Of a DNA stretch of 9,949 nucleotides, positions 6,634-9,949 are shown in pieces. How positions within the stretch are numbered: position 1 is the first letter of the stretch; every line of letters begins with the position of its first letter. A program made the position numbers and the translations under genes. The notes under the pieces are model-generated. The model saw only the letters and a list, made by a program, of their open reading frames with translations. It did no database searches and was not told the origin of the DNA. Origin of the DNA: Anaerolineae bacterium (GTDB lineage Bacteria > Chloroflexota > Anaerolineae > CG2-30-64-16); contig JALOOE010000036.1 in NCBI GenBank assembly GCA_025454565.1, positions 1 through 9,949 on the forward strand, read 5' to 3'.

Positions 6634-7419
6634 ATGGCAGAGTACACCAACGTGAAAATCGTTCTCGATGATCGCGTTGCCGTGCTGACGATCGATCATC
6701 CGCCGGTCAACGCGTTCAATCGGGCAACATTGGCTGATCTGGATGCGGCGTTGGATGAGCTGAGGGCCAACGAGCAGGCTAAGGTGATCATCATCACCGG
6801 CGCGGGAGAGTTCGCGTTTGTCGCCGGCGCCGACATTAACGAGATTGCAGCAGTCAAGGATGCCGCAGAGGCAAAGGAGTTCATCTTCAAAGGCCAGGGG
6901 ATCTTCGACAAGATTGCAGGGTGCCCCAAGCCGGTGATCGCCGCTATCAACGCGGTGGCGCTTGGCGGTGGCCTGGAGCTGGCGATGGCGTGCCACATGC
7001 GCATCCTCGCCGATCGCGCGCGGCTGGGTCAGCCTGAGAGCAACCTGGGTATCATCCCCGGTTGGGGTGGCACGCAACGCTTGCCGCGCCTCATTGGCTC
7101 GGCCAAGGCGATCGAGCTGATCCTCACCGGTGACATGATCAATGCTCAGGAGGCGTTCCGACTCGGCCTTGCGAACAAGGTCGTCCCGGCCGGTCAAGTG
7201 CTGGCGGAGGCGAAGGGGCTGGCCAAGAAGCTGGCGGCGAAGAGCAAGCTGACCAGCGAGGCGGCGCTGAAGGCCATCAACGAGGGCCTCACGCTATCGC
7301 TGGCTGACGGCTTGCGCCTCGAAGCCGATCAGTTCGGTAATCTGATCGGCAGCAACGATACAAAGGAGGGCATCAACGCGTTTTTGCAGAAACGGCAGCC
7401 GAAGTTCACGGATAGTTAG
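6634..7419 (+). CDS. Enoyl-CoA hydratase (crotonase family)
   Basis: A 261-residue crotonase-fold enzyme that hydrates trans-2-enoyl-CoA to 3-hydroxyacyl-CoA. Both catalytic acids of true hydratases are present: E115 in G-G-G-L-E-L-A and E135 in Q-P-E-S-N-L-G. The oxyanion-hole segment is F-V-A-G-A-D-I-N-E (62-70) with the glycines at 111-113. The loop G-I-I-P-G-W-G-G-T-Q-R-L-P-R (139-152) is typical. The length is normal. The ATG at 6634 follows AAAGGAG (6622-6628) by five bases; the open frame continues 33 codons upstream, but that part is inverted-repeat DNA. Cytosolic. As third gene of the operon it supplies the activity that FadB fuses to its dehydrogenase. Isomerase or carboxylyase relatives are less likely because both glutamates are retained; the substrate (crotonyl-CoA or longer) is not determined by sequence. 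Confidence 0.94.
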   Translation: MAEYTNVKIVLDDRVAVLTIDHPPVNAFNRATLADLDAALDELRANEQAKVIIITGAGEFAFVAGADINEIAAVKDAAEAKEFIFKGQGIFDKIAGCPKPVIAAINAVALGGGLELAMACHMRILADRARLGQPESNLGIIPGWGGTQRLPRLIGSAKAIELILTGDMINAQEAFRLGLANKVVPAGQVLAEAKGLAKKLAAKSKLTSEAALKAINEGLTLSLADGLRLEADQFGNLIGSNDTKEGINAFLQKRQPKFTDS

Positions 7420-7420
7420 T

Positions 7421-7511
7421 GGAAAACTGGTCGATCGGTAGATTGGTGACTTGGTTACCTGGTAGAGGCAAACCCGTTTGGGTCTATCGGTATACCAGGC
7501 CACCAATCTAC
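7421..7511. repeat. Octamer inverted repeat between the hydratase and the NYN gene
   Basis: From 7421 six octamers follow, each starting GG: GGAAAACT, GGTCGATC, GGTAGATT, GGTGACTT, GGTTACCT, GGTAGAGG (to 7468). The arms 7438-7465 and 7484-7511 pair at about 21 of 28 positions, with a perfect 11-bp outer stem (GTAGATTGGTG with CACCAATCTAC). TCGAT (7431-7435) can also pair with ATCGA (7518-7522). The loop contains a small ACCC/GGGT stem. It begins directly after the hydratase stop. The NYN Shine-Dalgarno lies 23 bases beyond the right arm. Confidence 0.88.
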
Positions 7512-7552
7512 CCCTCAATCGAGCGCCTGCAACCAAAAGGAATTCTCTCATA

Positions 7553-9661
7553 ATGGAAACTCGTCTCAACGGCCCGCAAATTGCGGTCTTTATGGATTTC
7601 GAAAACGTTGCCACATCGGCAGAAGCGAATTTCGGGGATTTCGACGTCACCGCGGTGATGGATCTGCTGCGCACGCGCGGTCGCTTGCTCATCAAGCGCG
7701 CCTATGGCGACTGGGGCCGCTTTCACCGCTATCGCCGAGCCATGCTGGAGAACGGCGTCGATCTGTTTCAGCTCTACTCCGTCGGGATGCAACAGAAGAA
7801 TCGCGCCGATGTCCGGCTGGCGATCGACGCGATGGAGACCGTCTTCACCCGGCCGACCATCGATGTCTATGCGGTCATCTCCGGCGACAGCGACTTCACC
7901 GAATTGATCCACAAGCTGCGCGATCACGGCAAATACACGATCGGCATCGGCCTGCGCTCGGCCACCAGCGACCTCCTGCGCCGGGCGTGCGATGAGTTTA
8001 TCTTTTACGAAGCGTTGGTCACCGAAGAGGCCGTCGACATTTCGGAGGAGCTGCGGCTACCCGACGCGCGCGAACTGCTTCGCCGTGCGCTGACCGCCGC
8101 CGAGCAGAAGGGCGAGCTGCCGATCTTCGCGGGTCGTCTCAAGCAGACCATGCTGAGCCTGGATTCGTCGTTCAGCGAGACCAACTACGGCTTCCAGCAG
8201 TTCAGAGCGTTTCTCGAAGCGTATCCCGATCTGGCAGTGCTGGAGGAGCAAGGTCTGCAATTATTCGTGAGCACGCCGAAAGCTGTCATCGCGCTGCAAC
8301 CGGCCGCACCGCCGCTTCCGGTCAAGCCGAGCGCGGAGCCGGCTGCGCAGCGGCCGCCGATGATCGGGACGGGAACAGCCGGGCCAGCCTTCCCGCAGGC
8401 TGTTGTCGGCGGTGTGAGCGCGGTGGCTCTCGTTCCGACGGCCAGCGCCAGACCGCCCATCGATCCCAGCCAGCGCTATCGCAGCTTCCTGCGGGAAGCT
8501 GGCCTGCGCATCGTGGATCTCGGCACGCGGCAGCGGGTGCTGGCCGACTTCCTGGCGACCGCCCAGACCCGCGCTGAACCGTTCTCGCTGAGCGACGCCG
8601 CCGATGTGTTGAAGGATCGCTACGATGCCGAGAACACGCTGACGCAGAAGCTTGCGGTGCCTGATATCATGCGTCTCTTGGTCATGAGCGGGACCCTCTC
8701 GTTCGCAGGCGGTCAGGCCGGCAGCGATGCGCCGATCCGCCAGGTGGAGGGGTTGACACCCGAAAAGCTGCTCGGCGGCTGCGATCAGGTCTACGTGTGG
8801 CGGCTGGTGGAGGGCGGCGTGCCGGTCGATCCGGCGCCGCTCGCGTCGGTGATCTATGATGTCGACACGAACGCCGAGCGCGTTGCGGCGCTGTGCGAGG
8901 GGTTGGTCGCGGAGGGCAAGATCGTTGCTCATGCCGACGGCTACGCTGTCGCGCCGGAGCAGATCAGCCGGCTGTTGCAGCGACCCGAGTTGGCGCTTCC
9001 GGCAAACAACCTGGCACGGGTGGCGCTGCCGCCGGGCGAGCCGGTGACGCCATACACCGCCGAAAGCCTTTTCCGAGAAGGCTCTGATTTGCGCCAGAAG
9101 GATTTTGCGGGCAGCGCCCAGCGCTATTTGCAGGCTGCCCGCATCCAGCTCGAATCGCTGCGCAGCGGCCAGCCGCGTGCTGGCTTCGATGATTTGAAGT
9201 GGTATCTGGCGAGCTACTGTTCGGTCAAGGCCGGTCACGCCTTCGTCACCGGCAACTACGCCGAGGCAGTGCCCTACTATCTCGCCTTCTTCGGGCTGGC
9301 GCAGGAGGCCGACAATGTGTGGCCGCGCATCCAGCGGCTGGTCAATCCGATGGCGAGCTACTTCTTTGCTATCGCCGGAAAACAGCTCAACGAGCCGGTG
9401 CCGCCGAACCTGGGCCGGTCGTTGGCCTATCAGGTGGCGTTGCGCATCCACAACCACACCGACCCGCAGGTCGCCGCGGCGTGGGAGGAGTTGATGGGCC
9501 GCCTGGCCGATGTGAATCTGGGCCTCGTCCGCCAGACCCACCGCGAAGTCCTCGCCCAGATCGGGCCGGTGGCGCAGGTCGGCAGTGAGAACCTGGGGCG
9601 CATCGAGCGGACGCGCGCGTTTTTGGCGGGATTGATTGCGCAACGGGAACGGGACGAGTGA
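7553..9661 (+). CDS. NYN/LabA-type putative RNase with OST-HTH-like domains and a C-terminal helical-repeat region
   Basis: A 702-residue protein. Residues 8-155 are a NYN (PIN-like, LabA/DUF88) domain with its acidic metal site intact: D15 and N18 in F-M-D-F-E-N-V, D86 in R-A-D-V-R-L-A-I-D, and D112/D114 in S-G-D-S-D-F. NYN domains are metal-dependent RNA nucleases, though many bacterial members lack a tested substrate. Residues about 166-242 resemble the OST-HTH/LOTUS-type RNA-binding region often fused to NYN. A Pro/Ala-rich linker follows (246-305), then a second winged-helix-like segment (about 307-386) and possibly a third (400-470). The last 200 residues (about 503-700) are helical and TPR-like (LFREGSDLRQKDFAGSAQRYLQAA, then AFVTGNYAEAVPYY). 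No signal peptide or membrane segment. The start at 7553 follows AAGGA (7537-7541) by 11 bases and immediately precedes the NYN fold. The 25 codons upstream are repeat DNA. It sits between beta-oxidation genes on the same strand; its target is unknown. Confidence 0.85.
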   Translation: METRLNGPQIAVFMDFENVATSAEANFGDFDVTAVMDLLRTRGRLLIKRAYGDWGRFHRYRRAMLENGVDLFQLYSVGMQQKNRADVRLAIDAMETVFTRPTIDVYAVISGDSDFTELIHKLRDHGKYTIGIGLRSATSDLLRRACDEFIFYEALVTEEAVDISEELRLPDARELLRRALTAAEQKGELPIFAGRLKQTMLSLDSSFSETNYGFQQFRAFLEAYPDLAVLEEQGLQLFVSTPKAVIALQPAAPPLPVKPSAEPAAQRPPMIGTGTAGPAFPQAVVGGVSAVALVPTASARPPIDPSQRYRSFLREAGLRIVDLGTRQRVLADFLATAQTRAEPFSLSDAADVLKDRYDAENTLTQKLAVPDIMRLLVMSGTLSFAGGQAGSDAPIRQVEGLTPEKLLGGCDQVYVWRLVEGGVPVDPAPLASVIYDVDTNAERVAALCEGLVAEGKIVAHADGYAVAPEQISRLLQRPELALPANNLARVALPPGEPVTPYTAESLFREGSDLRQKDFAGSAQRYLQAARIQLESLRSGQPRAGFDDLKWYLASYCSVKAGHAFVTGNYAEAVPYYLAFFGLAQEADNVWPRIQRLVNPMASYFFAIAGKQLNEPVPPNLGRSLAYQVALRIHNHTDPQVAAAWEELMGRLADVNLGLVRQTHREVLAQIGPVAQVGSENLGRIERTRAFLAGLIAQRERDE

Positions 9662-9668
9662 CGCGGGG

Positions 9669-9745
9669 AGGAGTCAGGGGGCAGGGGTCAGGAGTCAGAT
9701 TGACCTGCCGGATTCCTGCTTCCTGATGCCGACACCTGAGCCCTA
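9669..9745. repeat. Heptamer inverted repeat between the NYN gene and acyl-CoA dehydrogenase
   Basis: The left arm (9669-9697) is four heptamers, GGAGTCA, GGGGGCA, GGGGTCA, GGAGTCA. The right side (about 9706-9745) carries decayed complementary units (ATTCCTG, CTTCCTG, CACCTGA). Pairing is imperfect and needs a one-base gap, with about two thirds of positions matching. It starts seven bases after the NYN stop and ends a few bases before the next Shine-Dalgarno (9751-9756). It looks like an older or degraded member of the class. Confidence 0.75.
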
Positions 9746-9761
9746 TCCGAAAGGAGCCGCC

Positions 9762-9949
9762 ATGGATTTCGCTCTGACTTCCGAGCAGGAAATGCTCCAA
9801 GGGATGTTCCGGGAGTTTGCGACCAAAGAGGTGGCGAAGGTCGCGGAGAAGGCAGACAAAGAGGAAGCGCTGCCGCCGCGATTGCTGAAGCGGGCGGCGA
9901 GCCAGGGCTTTATGGGCGCGGTCGTGCCGGAGGAGCCATACGGCGGCGC
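9762..9949 (+). CDS. Acyl-CoA dehydrogenase, N-terminal fragment
   Basis: The first 62 codons of a flavoprotein that introduces the trans-2 double bond into acyl-CoA, handing electrons to ETF; the gene leaves the window on the right. The sequence M-D-F-A-L-T-S-E-Q-E-M-L, then F-R-E-F-A (16-20) and M-G-A-V-V-P-E-E-P-Y-G-G (51-62), follows the N-terminal helical domain of the family. The P-E-E-x-Y-G-G turn is the well-known motif, here with an extra proline before tyrosine. FAD- and substrate-binding parts and the catalytic glutamate lie outside the window, so chain-length class (butyryl-, glutaryl- or longer) cannot be judged. AAGGAG at 9751-9756 is five bases before the ATG. It completes the beta-oxidation set begun by the thiolase, hydroxyacyl-CoA dehydrogenase and hydratase upstream. 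Confidence 0.9.
   Translation, partial: MDFALTSEQEMLQGMFREFATKEVAKVAEKADKEEALPPRLLKRAASQGFMGAVVPEEPYGG

Noticed and set aside
7478..7552. In-frame ATG at 7478 for the NYN protein
   Set aside because: It lies in the loop of the inverted repeat with no ribosome site; the NYN fold starts right after the ATG at 7553.
8261..9643. Open frame of 460 codons on the minus strand opposite the NYN gene
   Set aside because: Same antisense composition effect; no recognisable domain and no ribosome site at its start.

Overview
This GC-rich bacterial window has two divergent gene groups and a dense set of short-unit inverted repeats. The gene content suggests a free-living heterotroph. MutL carries the nicking-endonuclease motif found where MutH is absent, and the repeat-studded gaps remind me of Chloroflexota. 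That placement is an inference; no rRNA or other taxonomic marker is present.

Leftward group (minus strand, read right to left): mutL (3747-1852), tig for trigger factor (1701-268) and the first 40 codons of clpP (120-1, running off the left edge). These are DNA mismatch repair and protein quality control; tig next to clpP is a widespread order. mutL has an extended -10 box so close to its ATG that the transcript may be leaderless. tig may have its own promoter at about 1813-1818.

Rightward group (plus strand): a near-perfect sigma-70 promoter (TTGACA, 17 bp, TATAAT; 3911-3939) and a leader of about 108 nt lead to a thiolase (4055-5260), a 3-hydroxyacyl-CoA dehydrogenase with doubled C-terminal domain (5327-6538), an enoyl-CoA hydratase (6634-7419), a large NYN/LabA-type putative RNase with OST-HTH-like and helical-repeat regions (7553-9661) and the start of an acyl-CoA dehydrogenase (9762 to the right edge). 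Together the four enzymes cover all steps of a fatty-acyl/butanoyl-CoA beta-oxidation spiral. The NYN protein is the odd member.

The most unusual content is structural. Six of the seven gaps between genes, plus two sites inside mutL, contain imperfect inverted repeats whose arms are built from tandem 7- or 8-bp units. Each site uses its own unit sequence but the architecture is shared. In four gaps the repeat ends a few bases upstream of the next gene's Shine-Dalgarno sequence. The two copies in mutL are translated in frame as extra peptides. Because 7 and 8 are not multiples of 3, gain or loss of one unit would frameshift this mismatch-repair gene, which could act as a mutator switch.
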